Below are positions 1 through 11,400 of a DNA stretch of 64,000 nucleotides, one piece after another (the first letter of the stretch is position 1; every line of letters begins with the position of its first letter). The translations under genes were made by a program, and so were the position numbers. Below the pieces are notes generated by a model. The model ran no database searches and had not been told where the DNA came from. It saw only the letters and a program-made list of their open reading frames with translations. Origin of the DNA: Amoebophrya sp. A120 (lineage: Eukaryota; Sar; Dinophyceae; Syndiniales; Amoebophryaceae); the NCBI GenBank assembly GCA_905178155.1, contig CAJINV010000013.1:2662158-2726157 (forward strand), read 5' to 3'.

Positions 1-2019
1 GATCTTCTCCTTGACAATCGTCCGGGCGGCGTCCACGGTATAAAATGCAAAAGTGTCTGGGTCTGGAAGAATGCATGTTTGTCATGCTTGTCCGGTATGA
101 CTCTTAAATCTGTCATGCACTGTACCCAAGAGCTCCATTGTTCTGTGATGCAGAAACGCAGTTTGTCATGCAGATTAGGCAACACCTAGAAGCTCAGAAA
201 CTTGTCATGCTAAGCCAGCAGTTGTAGCCTCATCATGACCATGAGACGCCACCCAGCATCACAAGTTTCCAGACCCAGACACTTTTGCAATGCATACACG
301 GTGGGATCGGGCAGTTCGGCTTCCAGGTCGAACACCGGGCGGTCGAAGAACTGGGAGGAGAACTTGGCCTTGTGGTTCTCGAAGCTGCTGGTGGACATGG
401 TGAACATGACCGGGCGGCGGTTGGACGGCCAGGTCACGTTCTTGATCACGTTCTCCAGGTTTTCCGCCGGCAGCTCCGTCTTGGCGTCGCGGGTGGTCGA
501 CTTCTTGGTGGCCACGTTGGCGTCCGAGGGGATGCACTTGGAGATGAAGTTGGTCAAGTCGCCCATCGCGCCCATGCACTCCTTCTCGTCCAGGCCCGCA
601 TCGCCCGCCAGGTGCCCGAACGCCTGCTGCGGCGCGCAGTCCTTCTCGTACTTGTCCTTCAACATGGCCACTATGCATTGCAAAAGGATGTTGGGATCTT
701 CGCACGCGTGGTACTATAAATTGTCGTATCACAAATTTTTTTTTTATTTCAGAAGGAGATGAAATAATTCCTCCTGGGATTGTTTGATGTTATGCAGATT
801 TTTGGTCACAAGTACCGCGACGTGATTCTGTCAATATCTGCACAGGAGCATGCTTTCAATTAGTACCTACCACTACTAGTGCGACATCACAACTTCTGCC
901 GGGAGGATAAACATGGCGTCGATCTCCGCCTTGCCGGCGGAGGCGAAGGCCTTCCAGGCGGAAGACTTGCCACCGTTGCCCGCAGCGTCGTACTGGCCGT
1001 ACAGCTTGTACAGAACACCGTCCGGATCCGGGTAGAAGTCGTCGGCGGCGACGATCTTCAGCATGGTCGGGGCGCCCTTCCACCCGGAACCCACCAGGGT
1101 GTTCAGAAAGCCCATACCTGTTTTTTATTTTTGTCAGCATGATGGGTAGAAGAACTCAAAGGAACGAGTTGCGGACGGCAAGCGTCGACGTAACAAATTG
1201 TAGGCTCTCCCTGGTTGTGCTGTATTCGCATGAAATACGTTGTAGAAGAAGAAGTTCTCGGGTGACGAGATAGAGATATAGAAAAAAAGCGTTGTCGCCG
1301 TCGCACGAAGAAACTTTATTATACCCAAGATCCCCGCCTCGATGGCGGTGCAGAACTCCGGCTTCGAGTTCAGCGTGGCCGTGATCATCAGGGTACGGAT
1401 CTTCAAATCCGCCGAGTAGCCCGCAGCCGTGTCGACTGCGTTCCAGTCCTCGGCGCCGTGGGTGCGCTCCTTGTGCTTGAACAGCGTTTCACGCACTTTC
1501 GTCACGAAGGACTTGTTGAAGCCCAGGTGGCGGGGGTCGAACAGGATCACCACCTTCTTCAGGTTCGCCTTGGAGCACTTCACATCACCCGAGATGGCGA
1601 TGGGATCGCGGTGGGAGGCGGACGGCGACCAGAATTGGATTCCTGTTTTTCGTTGTTCACGTCGAGAATGTTGAAAGTGGAATTCATTGCTACTTCATTT
1701 TACGACATATCTTTATACAACTTTCAAGTAGATCTTGCTGCGTTGGCACATTCCCTATCTGCATGCGCGTTGACTACACATAAACACATTCTGTTTACAG
1801 AAACGAATAAGATTGGCAAAAACCCTAAATCCTAAAACCCTAAAACAGAAACATTGACATTCCAGAAATACCGGTTCCATTGGTCCACGGGGCCGGGGTC
1901 TTCGCCGCACCAGCCGGGGGCGCTCCCGCAGCGGGGGCAGCAGCGGCCTTCGGGGCCGGAGCCGCGGCGGAAGGAGAGGCCGGAGCCGCTCCGTTGGCAG
2001 TCGATGCACCACAACCCAT
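1..2019 (-). CDS. Unrecognised protein with N-terminal MGCGAS acylation-type motif (3' end outside window)
   Basis: I do not recognise this family. Exon 1 (1872-2019) starts with ATG and encodes MGCGAS, a Gly-2/Cys-3 start typical of myristoylated and palmitoylated membrane-anchored proteins, followed by an Ala/Pro-rich linker. Exon 2 (1325-1642) and exon 3 (from 1117 to about 890) are joined by canonical GT-AG introns (1643-1871 and 1118-1324), and the phases agree. Exon 4 (297-671) and the last visible exon (1-33) are joined in frame if the introner at 39-296 is removed. The exon 3/4 junction is unresolved; an introner end (TATGCATTGC) abuts exon 4 at 672. The visible protein is roughly 350 residues, soluble and without membrane segments. 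A short TIVKE motif near the visible C-terminus also occurs in the gene at 14830-15993, so the two could be distant relatives. Coding status is well supported by open exons and splice signals; function is unknown. Confidence 0.7.
39..296. mobile_element. Introner, family I
   Basis: The element begins TATAAAATGCAAAAGTGTCT and ends in the inverted counterpart, finishing GCAATGCATA. It is flanked by a perfect 5-bp duplication, CACGG (34-38 and 297-301). Removing it with one duplication copy joins exon codons in frame (Asp-Pro-Thr-Val-Asp-Ala) in the minus-strand gene. Internal GTCATGC motifs recur in other copies. Confidence 0.9.
672..890. mobile_element. Probable introner or introner remnant, right end uncertain
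   Basis: The left end TATGCATTGCAAAAGG at 672 matches family I termini and sits exactly at the edge of exon 4 of the first gene. I could not find a matching inverted right end or a duplication, so the right limit is only the approximate end of exon 3. It could be a conventional intron whose acceptor (ATGCATAG on the minus strand) descends from an introner end. Confidence 0.4.
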
Positions 2020-3265
2020 TTTGGAGAGAGGAGTTGGTTTTTTTTGAAATCAAAGACTTCAAAAAGTTTGTAGTTTTGGTGAGGTAGTTTGTTCCTTGCG
2101 GAAGGTTCTTTGGTTTGTGAACGTAGTAGTGTTCGTTAGTTTTTGAAATTTCGAGTTAGTACAGACTTGTACGCGTGGTTGGAGAGTTTGTTGTTTGAAA
2201 GCGGTGGAGGGAAGTTGGAGTGCTAGTTGAGGTTGATGCCTTTGCAACGAAAAACTTTCGCACAAAAGGACAATCACTGGAGTTGAGTGTTTTTTTGAAT
2301 AGACCATATTGTACTCAAACTAGAAGTAGAGAAAACCACGATAAAAACGACGGTGTCACGGTTTGGGCACGAATAAGGGACGAAGAGTTTATTTTTACGA
2401 TAATTATCACCGAGAGATAAGTACTTTCTCTTTTGCACGATTACGATATAAAACCGAGAATCTTGGACGAGCATCAAAGCTGCATGCGCATGGTGAGGTT
2501 CTTAAGTCTATTTTTGTGTACGTACCGAACAGTAACGCCTATTTCGGTCCGGATTCATACCGAAGAAATTATTGCAGTTATGGTCCATACCGAACGCGAA
2601 ACTACTTCCTGACCGAAGTGCTCGGAGATGCGAAAGCGCGCCAGCAATCGGGCCTCCAGCTAGGCCGTTCTAGCTGAGGCAGCAAGAGCAACAGGCACGG
2701 CCTCGGTGCTGCAATTCTTGGCTACACGAAAAATCACATATTTTTGTTTGTACTTTTTCACAAATTGTAGTGCGACGATTGTTAGTGTCATACGTTGTGA
2801 TGGAGTTGCTTGTACTTCATTAGTTGTTTAGAAAAGTAAACGACATACTTGTACTTCTATTTGGACGTATGATTTCTGTGATCATCGTCACTTAGAATGT
2901 GCTGCGCCTGCACATTTGTATCTTGACAAATGTCAAAATAGGGCTTGTAAAGCAGGAGAGAATACCAATAGCAATACGACAGAGAGAAAATGCACGAAAG
3001 CGATACCGAGATTTGTTTTTCAAGGAATTTACATGTGGATTGTTAGTTAGTTTTGTGTGTAAGCAAAGTTTCAACAATCAAAATATCTGCATGATTCGAT
3101 AGATGTTTTCGAATTCATTTCCACTTCCAGCTCGTGAATGATACATCAAGGAGGGAATTGGAAACTACACACATTCATCAGCAACAGCATTACTTTACAG
3201 AGCAGCTTTTGTATCTTTTTTCACTACATCAACAAGAAACGCCGCAACGAAGAAGCTGCTACAAC
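2020..3265. other. Intergenic, no gene seen
   Basis: AT-rich sequence upstream of the MGCGAS gene and downstream of the next one. Open frames here are short, on both strands, without recognisable protein character. It presumably holds the promoter of the first gene and the 3' end of the second, but I see no motif I would name. Confidence 0.6.
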
Positions 3266-4276
3266 TTACACGGGCGAATAATGCTCCGCTTCAGAGAGGT
3301 CGTACTCAGAGTCCGAGCCGGATTCGCTCAAGCTGATCGACTTATTTATTTGCCGTTTCTTCCACGGGCCGAAGTTGATAGGGTTCAGGTTTTTACACTT
3401 CGCGAACCTGCTCTTTGGGCCCGCCGTGCCAAATTTGATGTTTGTCGGCGGTGTTTGCAGCATTTTTCGGGTGCAGAAAACTTTCAACATTCTCCGAAGC
3501 ACAACGTACAAGGAGACAAACAGCGCCAGAACGCCGAAAAGCAACATGTGGTCAGAGACACCAGAGTAAACGACTTGGCCGACGGAGAACTGCTGCTGCT
3601 GGTCGTGCGAGACGGTTCTTTTCACCATCCCGTTGATGGCGGAGGTAGACATAGACTTCAAAGAATCTTCACCACCTGAAATTTGCATGCGCTGAGGATC
3701 TTCATCTGCTCCCCGCCCTGGTGAAGATCGCTCTTGAGGTCCTCCTGCCAGTGAGTTGTCCTCAGCATCGACCCGGTCAACATGATCTGGCAAATAAACA
3801 GGCGCTTGGGTCGTTTCTTGTTCATCTTCTTGCAGACCTGGACGTAACACGGGAGGCTGCGCTTCGTCTCCGAGTGCGAAACCAAAGGCCTTCGTTAGGA
3901 AGGAGGCCGGGTCCTTTGTTGAGTAGTTTATCCAGGAACTCGGACTGGTGCGCCGCGCCAACTTCCGAGGCCGAATGTCATCATCTGCACGGTCACCTTC
4001 GCCGGGATGAAAGTGCTGAGCGGTTCTTGCTTCGTCCGCCGAAGAAGTCTCAGCGTGAGGATCTTGCTTTTTTGACAAAATCCTCGCAGATGACGCACCG
4101 CCGCCGGAAAACGCGGTAGGCCTTCTCGCCGGCCCAGGGAGGTGAGTTTCGTCGGCAAGATGAAGACCGGAATCGACCTGCTCTGGCGTGTGGGAGGAGA
4201 GTTCCGCAGAGTTAAAGGCGTTTTTTAGGCGTCCGTCCGCGGCGGCACTCACTTCCTTGTCTTCAGCCGCAGACAT
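3266..4276 (-). CDS. Hypothetical single-pass membrane protein, intronless
   Basis: A continuous frame of 336 codons starts at ATG 4274-4276 and is the longest uninterrupted frame for kilobases on either side. The first 235 or so residues are hydrophilic, charged and apparently disordered. One strongly hydrophobic segment at about residues 240-262 (DHMLLFGVLALFVSLYVVL) is followed at once by basic residues, so the protein is probably anchored with a roughly 70-residue basic C-terminal tail. No cleavable signal peptide is visible, and I do not recognise a family. Nothing suggests introns, in contrast to most neighbours. A chance open frame is less likely given the length and the well-formed membrane segment. 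Confidence 0.6.
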   Translation of the reverse strand: MSAAEDKEVSAAADGRLKNAFNSAELSSHTPEQVDSGLHLADETHLPGPARRPTAFSGGGASSARILSKKQDPHAETSSADEARTAQHFHPGEGDRADDDIRPRKLARRTSPSSWINYSTKDPASFLTKAFGFALGDEAQPPVLRPGLQEDEQETTQAPVYLPDHVDRVDAEDNSLAGGPQERSSPGRGADEDPQRMQISGGEDSLKSMSTSAINGMVKRTVSHDQQQQFSVGQVVYSGVSDHMLLFGVLALFVSLYVVLRRMLKVFCTRKMLQTPPTNIKFGTAGPKSRFAKCKNLNPINFGPWKKRQINKSISLSESGSDSEYDLSEAEHYSPV

Positions 4277-5497
4277 GGTGGATCAAAAACGTTCTCGTGC
4301 TGGTCGATGTGTACCTGAAGAACTGAGAATGCTCTTCCCTGTGAATGTGATACTGCGAGGGAATAAGAAATGCAGAAAACAAGATTGGGAAAACGAAAAC
4401 AGTGCACAGGTATTTATTCAATCCTCATGTTATTTGGAGTAACAATTCAAAATGGGTGCTAGACATCTTGGGACTTTTGGTCAAAGAAAGATTGCCATTC
4501 ACCACTGGATTTTTGATGGAAAGAAGCTGCTACGATCGGACAGAGAGACAGAAAGAGAAAGCAGATAAACATAGAGAGGACTCTGGCAGTTTCAAAAATA
4601 AACTCAGACCGACACGGCACGACGAAAATGACGTAAAAATCCTCAAAAATCTGGAACAACAGAAATCGCCACTATGCACAGAACGCGCAACCGAAAGACC
4701 ACGACAAGACCGATAAGTATGTACTGAACGACATCAAATTGTAGCAGGCCTCGTCCAACCGAACTTTTTATTGCGGGAAGGCTGACCGAGGATCATGCCA
4801 CAGTCCGACGCGTTGTGGAGTACAGGGCTGATGCTGAGCGTTCTTGAGTGCTACGAGGACTAACAGAGACATCCTGTGTAAGATGAAAACATCACAACCA
4901 ACCGACGTATTGGTATTCTCGTAGCGGTCACAGAAAGATTTAGTCCGCAAACCGACCGTTTGTTTCGCGCTAATGCCAACGCAGACGCTCATGATCATTC
5001 TCATCTTCGCGATTCCTGTGCGAACAGCAAACACGGTCGAGATTTCTCTTCCGACCGACACAAAGGAGTACCATCAGGCAAGACTATACAGAAACGTAAA
5101 CATTTAATGTGGATTCCAAAGCACTCCTACCTCTGGTAGCAGGGCCGGATCGCAAGCATCTTCATCTAGGCTATATGAGAAGGAAAAGTTGACTCTGGAT
5201 GGACTCTTGTCGTAGTGTAGATGGATTACTGTATAGAATTGGAAATTGCACGTAGGTCAAGATTTTTTTACTTTGTACTGTACAGGAGAGCCAGAAGTAG
5301 ATAAAGGCTCATGCTTATGTACAGAAACGTCGTGTACAGGGTCACTACAACTAGTGTTCCTGTTACATTGCAGTGTACAACGTAGGTACAAAAAAGAGAG
5401 TCGTATTTCGAATTTCATTTTCAATTTCAAAAAAAACGCTTGCAATTTTACGGTTTTAATTTCATATTTCTTGTCCTTCTACAGGCTTTATTTTGGC
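4277..5497. other. Intergenic, no gene seen
   Basis: The spacer between the single-pass membrane protein and the end of the Sfi1-like gene contains only short, low-quality frames. I see no RNA gene, repeat or introner in it. Confidence 0.6.
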
Positions 5498-8400
5498 CTA
5501 TTTCTTAAACCTTTTCTGAAAGATTTCCTTCCCCTTCTCCGCCATCTTTTCCCGTTCCACTATTCGGGTCTTTTCCAGTATGGTCAAGTCCCCCTTTTTA
5601 CTTCTATCTGTCCGCATCTGTTGCAGCCTATCTTCTTCCTCTCTCTGCACAGCACTCGCGGTCGCTGTCGCCTGACTTGCTGCAGCATTGTTCACTCTGG
5701 AAGCTCTGGATGATGAAGCTCCTCCTGCCAATGCACTACTACTGCCGTTTGCTGCAGATAGAGACAGGTGTCGAGCGCGCGGTGGTAGGGAACTGGAAAA
5801 CTGCTGCTGTTGTGGCTGGGGAGTCGAGGAGGCGGAGATTGTTGTCGTTGGCGAGGTGATGCTCGCCCGGTTTTTCGGAATCGCAAACCGCTCAGACGTT
5901 GCTGGAACCGGTCGGGAAAGGATTCTCGCCAGTTCTTCCGCGGCCGTGGTGGCCCGGGCGGCTTTCGACGCTTCCGATTCGGCATTGGCCGTTGCCGTCG
6001 GCTCGATGTGCGACGCGGTGGAGAAATGCGTGCTCAGCCTCTTTTTCGGATCAATATTCAGCTCGGAAGTGCGCCGCTCTGTCGATAGGGTAAGGGACTT
6101 CTTGCGGTTGCTGGTGCTACTAGCGCTCGATGGCAAAGTTTCTGCATTGTTGTCGACGTTTCTCATCTCAACAGCCGTTCTGATTTCCTCGGCAGTGATG
6201 TTCAAATTTCTGTCGGAGAGAGGAGATGAACCAGTTTCCCTTTCCGGCGGAGAAAAAGCGACTGACCGCTTGTTGTTGGAGCTTCCGCTCCTACCGGACG
6301 TTGCTGCTGTTGCGTTAGTACCGCCATCTAGCAAAGACCCTTTCGAACTGCTGTTGGTCAGTACCGAGACCGGTCGGAGGTCAGAAAGATTCGTCTCCAT
6401 CAGGGGCGTCTCTAGGAAACGCTTCTGCTCCTCGGTCAGGAAGGAGTGTTGCGTGGCTGTCCCGGATCCAGTGTTCTCATCTTGCTCCACATCGTTCTGC
6501 CTCATGTTCCTCGCTGTCGGTTGGTCGAGTAACGCCTGTGTTAAGGGAAGAAGCTGCCCCGTCTGGTAGTTGTACTCTTCTTCTATTTCGTTCTTTCCCC
6601 GTGTTGAAGAAGATGATCCCTCCAGCTCGCGTTCCTCCCCCGCAGCGGCCACCGAGGTCAAAAAGTCTGCCCTCTGTTGCAGCTGCCGCACCTCCTTTCT
6701 GCTGGTGCTGATCGCGGACTTCGCACTGGCGCACATTTCCAACAGGGACAAATACCGATCCCTCTCCGAGGATTTCGTTCTCTCGTTCTCCGTCTCCTGC
6801 TCGAGAATCCGGTCCCTTAAATCCTGTTTCAACTTCTGTTTTTCCAAATCTAATTCGTGCTTCTTCATGCGCAGCACCTCGTCCGCCTGTTTTCGCAGTT
6901 GGATGATCTCCTCGTTCCGCCGCAACTCCGCGATCGAGTGCTTCTGCATAAACACCTCATCCACGTCCGGCCGGTTCAGTTGCTTCGGCGTCTTCTGGTA
7001 GATGTAGTCGAGATCCACTAATTCCTGGTCGCGCGGAGCAGAGATAGTAGATGTTCTTGAACCTCCGCCTCTTTTACTACCTTGTCTTCCGCGCGATGGG
7101 CCGGGAGGAAGTAGACTGTTTTGCTGTTCGCGGCTCGTCACTCTACTTCTTGCGGTTTCTCTACTTGTGGTAGTTGCGGGTGCAGCACGAGAACTACTAC
7201 CTGTAGGCCCGCGAGACGACGAACCCCTGCCCTGCGAAATAACTCTTGTGTCTGCAGCTCCACCCGCGGACGACCGTCGCCCACCCGCACCGGTACTGCC
7301 GTAAAAATTGTTCTGCTTCGGGCTGGCGCTTCTTGAACTCCGTGTAGTATTTCCACCCCTGTAGCTCCCAGCGGGACTGGAAATCGACCTTGCGGCATTC
7401 ATATTATTTCCCAAAATATTATTCCCCGTCGATATCCTGTACCGATTTGACCCGGGCGGGCCTTGCTGCACCACAATCCCCAGCGAGTTCTTCAAGGAAT
7501 TGCTATACGCGTCTGCAAACACCGGACTCTGTAGTTCCTCGTCGTCCAAATCAATCTTCTCACGCATCAGTCGGATCCGTCCATTGATCTCCTCCTGTCG
7601 GAGAGATTTATCTAACGACATCTCCTGCAATACCTCGTCCTCTTTCAACTTCAGCAGCTTTTGCACCTCCTTCAGCCGCTGCTCCTGTACGGCGTGCTGC
7701 TCGCGGTTTCGCATCTCTTCCAGCTCCAACTCCGCCTTCCGCCGCAGATCCGCGGCTTCCTCCATCGCTTTCATCTCAATCAACTCCTGCTCCTGCTGTT
7801 TCACCCGCTCCTGCGCTAGTCTTTCCTCCTCTTTCAACCGTCTTTCCTCCGCCGCGAGGCGGTGCTGCTCCTTTTGCTTGATCAGCTCCTCCTCCTTCCG
7901 GCACTCCTCGAGGAACTCTTTTTCCTTCCTCTCGTGCCGCGCCTTCAGGGTTCCGGTCTGGAAAAGGTGGAGGATCCGGTGCTGCAGATTGTACTCCGCA
8001 AAGTTCATAGCCTTCAGCATCCCCGTGGTTTCCAGATCGAAAACTGCTTTGTTTTCCCGCGTTCGGAACACCAGCAGTTGCCACCGGTAGAACGTGTTCT
8101 GCAGGGCGTACTTCTGGCCGTGGAGCGGAATCGCGGACTGCGGACAGGGGTTGTTCTCGAACAGCTTATGCAGATAACTCCCCCACTTCGTCACCAGCTG
8201 CTTCTGCCGCTCCTGCCGACCTGACTTCAGCACTTTGATGGCCCAGCGGTAGAACCAAACGCCGGTCTCGTGCTTTTTCTGATGGAACGCCTGGATCATC
8301 AGGGTGGAGCGCGAGGCGACGTGGGTCACCGCCACTTTCCCGTCGAGCAACGCGAGCGGGGAGTTCTGGCTGTTCCGGCCCGCGAGGGACGCGCGACGGA

Positions 8401-11400
8401 TGGACGCGGCGCGGGAGTTGTTGTTTCTGGATAGTTGTGCGCCGGGGGAAGTGGTGTTTCTGTTCGATAGTTGCCTGGAAGAAGAGGAATTGTTGTAGCT
8501 GTTTATGTCCAGGTAATTGAACGACAATTGCTGCTGTCTTTCTTCACTGGAATCTTCCAAACCTCGATCGTCTTCCTGGTAGAACAGGACCGAGTTCTTG
8601 CGCTCTGGCCCTTTGATGCTCAGAAGCTTGCCGTTCGAGGTATTTCCATTGCCTGGACTCCTACTTTCCAAAAGAGTCGGCGCGGCCCTTATACTGTTGC
8701 TCAACATCGCGTGGCTGTTTATGCTGTTCAAATGGTACTCCAAACTGTCCTCTTCATCAGCTATTTGATGTCGTGCGGAGGTGGACCTTACTCTACTGTT
8801 ATCGCCTATGAGAGAGGTTCTCGAATTCCCGGTCTCAAACCGTTCAATCAAGTTCCTCGTACTGTTAGTTTTGAAGCCGCTTTTATTTTCCGACAAGTCT
8901 ATCTGTTCAAGTAACCCGCTGTTTGCCGAGTGGAAATCGTCCGAGCTTGTTTCGGGGGCTCCCAGCGCTCTGTCGTTCCTTATCGACGACCTCGCGTTGA
9001 ATCCGGATTCTAACCGCAGAGAACTAGTGTCTTGCAGCTCCTGGTCCTGGTCACTACAGAAGGAGCTACTACTTGTACCTCTATCGTCACCGGTATTTTC
9101 CCCGTAGAACAGCCCGTTCGCATAATACCCCTGACCACCACTGACGGTCTGCCTGCTGCTTCGTCTCGCGCGGATTTCTTGTTGCACGATTCGCTTCTCT
9201 TCGCGTTCCTCCTTACTAATGTTCTGACTCAGGCTCTTCCGCCGGAAAAAACTACCCGGACCGGCGAGCTCGTCGTCCTCTCTGTCTAAGTTGGAAACCA
9301 AATTGGCAATGGGGGCGGTGGTCGACATTGGAGTTCTCATATTGCTGCCGGAAGATTTCCTCGTTCGGAGGCTATTATCCGCAGCAGGAGCTCCAGGAGG
9401 ACTATTTGGCCCACCTTGTGCACCTCCTGGCACTCTGAGACCCGGACTATCCCCACCTGGTCCTACACCTACCGGCACGCCTTGTATTAGCTCTTCTCTG
9501 TAGGCCATTTCTATCCTTGGCACTATTTCGGTGAACACCCCGACCGAGTGCGCGCGCCATTCCCTTAAGTACTGTCTCTTCGTTCTCCGCTCGTCGCGGG
9601 AAACAAGGATGAATAATTTGTCCCGCATCTTTTTCATCTGCTGCGTCAGCTGCTTCCATGCGATCAGCTTCGGGTACAAAAAGAACTCCTTATCGTTGTT
9701 CTCGAACTGCCGGCTGATGTGCAAGTGCATCTTCTTCTGTCGTTTCCGCACCTCGAAGGTCCGTTTCCACTCCTTGAAACAGTCCTGCACGAACCCGTCC
9801 TGCAAGTCCTCCCACTTGCGGCCCAAAACCCGGCCCAAGTCCCTGCGGAACTTCTGGCAGAGAATCTCGCTCTGCATGTTCTGCAAGGAGACCTGGTTCT
9901 GTTTCTTCTCGTGGATCAGGTGGTTCCAATGCACAAAACACTTGTACGCGGCGATGGCGGACTTGTAGGTCCCGATGGTTTCCAACTGCTGCCGCAGGAC
10001 GTTGTTCCGCTTTCTCCTCTTCACCGCCCAGATCCAGGTGCGGAAAACGAACTCCTGGTCGTACTTCTTCATGAAGTGCCCGCACATGTTTTTGCAGGAC
10101 GCGGAGTACTTGATCAGCAGCGCCTGCTTCTCCGTGATCGTTCGCTCCGCCACCGTGATCTTCCGCCACGCTTCCAATGCTTCCTTGGTCAAGTACGACT
10201 TCTGCGTCTGCAGCATCATGGAAACCGCGGAGTCCCGGCTGTTCAGGTTTTTCTGCTTCTTGTACCACATCTTCCACGCGTTGAACGCGGAATGCACTAA
10301 GCCCTGTTGGAAGTTCTGCTGCATCAACTGGGACGTTTTCGTCTGCGACTTCGACTTGAATTTCGCCACTTTCTGGATGTAGTAGGCCCAGCCCGTGAAA
10401 CACTGCTTGATCAAGCCAGAATTGTACGCGTCGCACTGGTTCCCGACCATGAGGTATCAACTGTAAAAATGTCTGGGTCTGGAAGAATCCGACTTGTCAT
10501 GCTAATTTTGGATTCTAAAAAAATCTGTATTGCATGAGCAGCAAAGAGAGTCCAAGTTTTGCTACACGGAAAGAGCATCTGTCATGCGGTATAGGCATCA
10601 GGAAGCCCTCACAAAATCTGTGATGCTAGGGCATGCGTCACAGGTATCAGGAGTCATGCAAAATGTGCATGACAAACCTGGCAATCTTCCAGACCCAGAC
10701 ATTTTTACATTTGATATGAGGGCGGCTTTTCTCTTTTGCTCGTCGGCCCGCTCCTCCCGCTTTTTCCTCTGCTCGTCCAGCATGTCCTGGTGCTCCTTCT
10801 CGATCTGCTCGCGCCGACGCGTCTGGACGATCTCGCGGGTGTCGGTGGACTGTAATTTGTTGTAGTTGCGTTTTGAATGGAAATGGCTCGCTGAAAATGT
10901 AGCCTCTGCCCGAAATCTTTAAATAATGTTCAGTTCAGCAAGGAAGGTAGGAACTCACCTCAAAACTAAATGCTATTGCTAGTTCAAAACTCCTATACAA
11001 AAATCATTCATTTCCCTTACCCAAGCCTTGAAGCATTCCGACAGCAGCCCGGTTGTTGTCGCAGTGGCCATGTTTTTCCCGACTTTTTCCTTGAACGCCA
11101 GTTTTTCCCGTTTTTGCTTTTCCTCGCTCAAATACCGCGACCAATTTGTGAACATGACCTGCATTTGGCTCGTGTTGGACTGTTGCGTGAATTTGAACGC
11201 CAATCTTTGCCGGTTTTCCAGCGCCTGCGCCCCTAGTTTTTTCTCTTTCTCCCGCTGCTCCTTCTTCGCTTCCACCTCCAACGCGTGCCAAAAGTGGAAG
11301 CAGGTCCGCAGCATGAACAGATTCGCGTTCTTTTTCATGGACTCGCCGAGGAACTCCTGGATTTTCGTCTTTTCCGACAGTTGCGCGGATAAACTTTGTG

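Noticed and set aside
10448-10450. ATG at 10448-10450 as the start of a separate 1,650-residue gene
   Set aside because: The frame continues exactly through the introner into an upstream coiled-coil exon, so the Met is internal.
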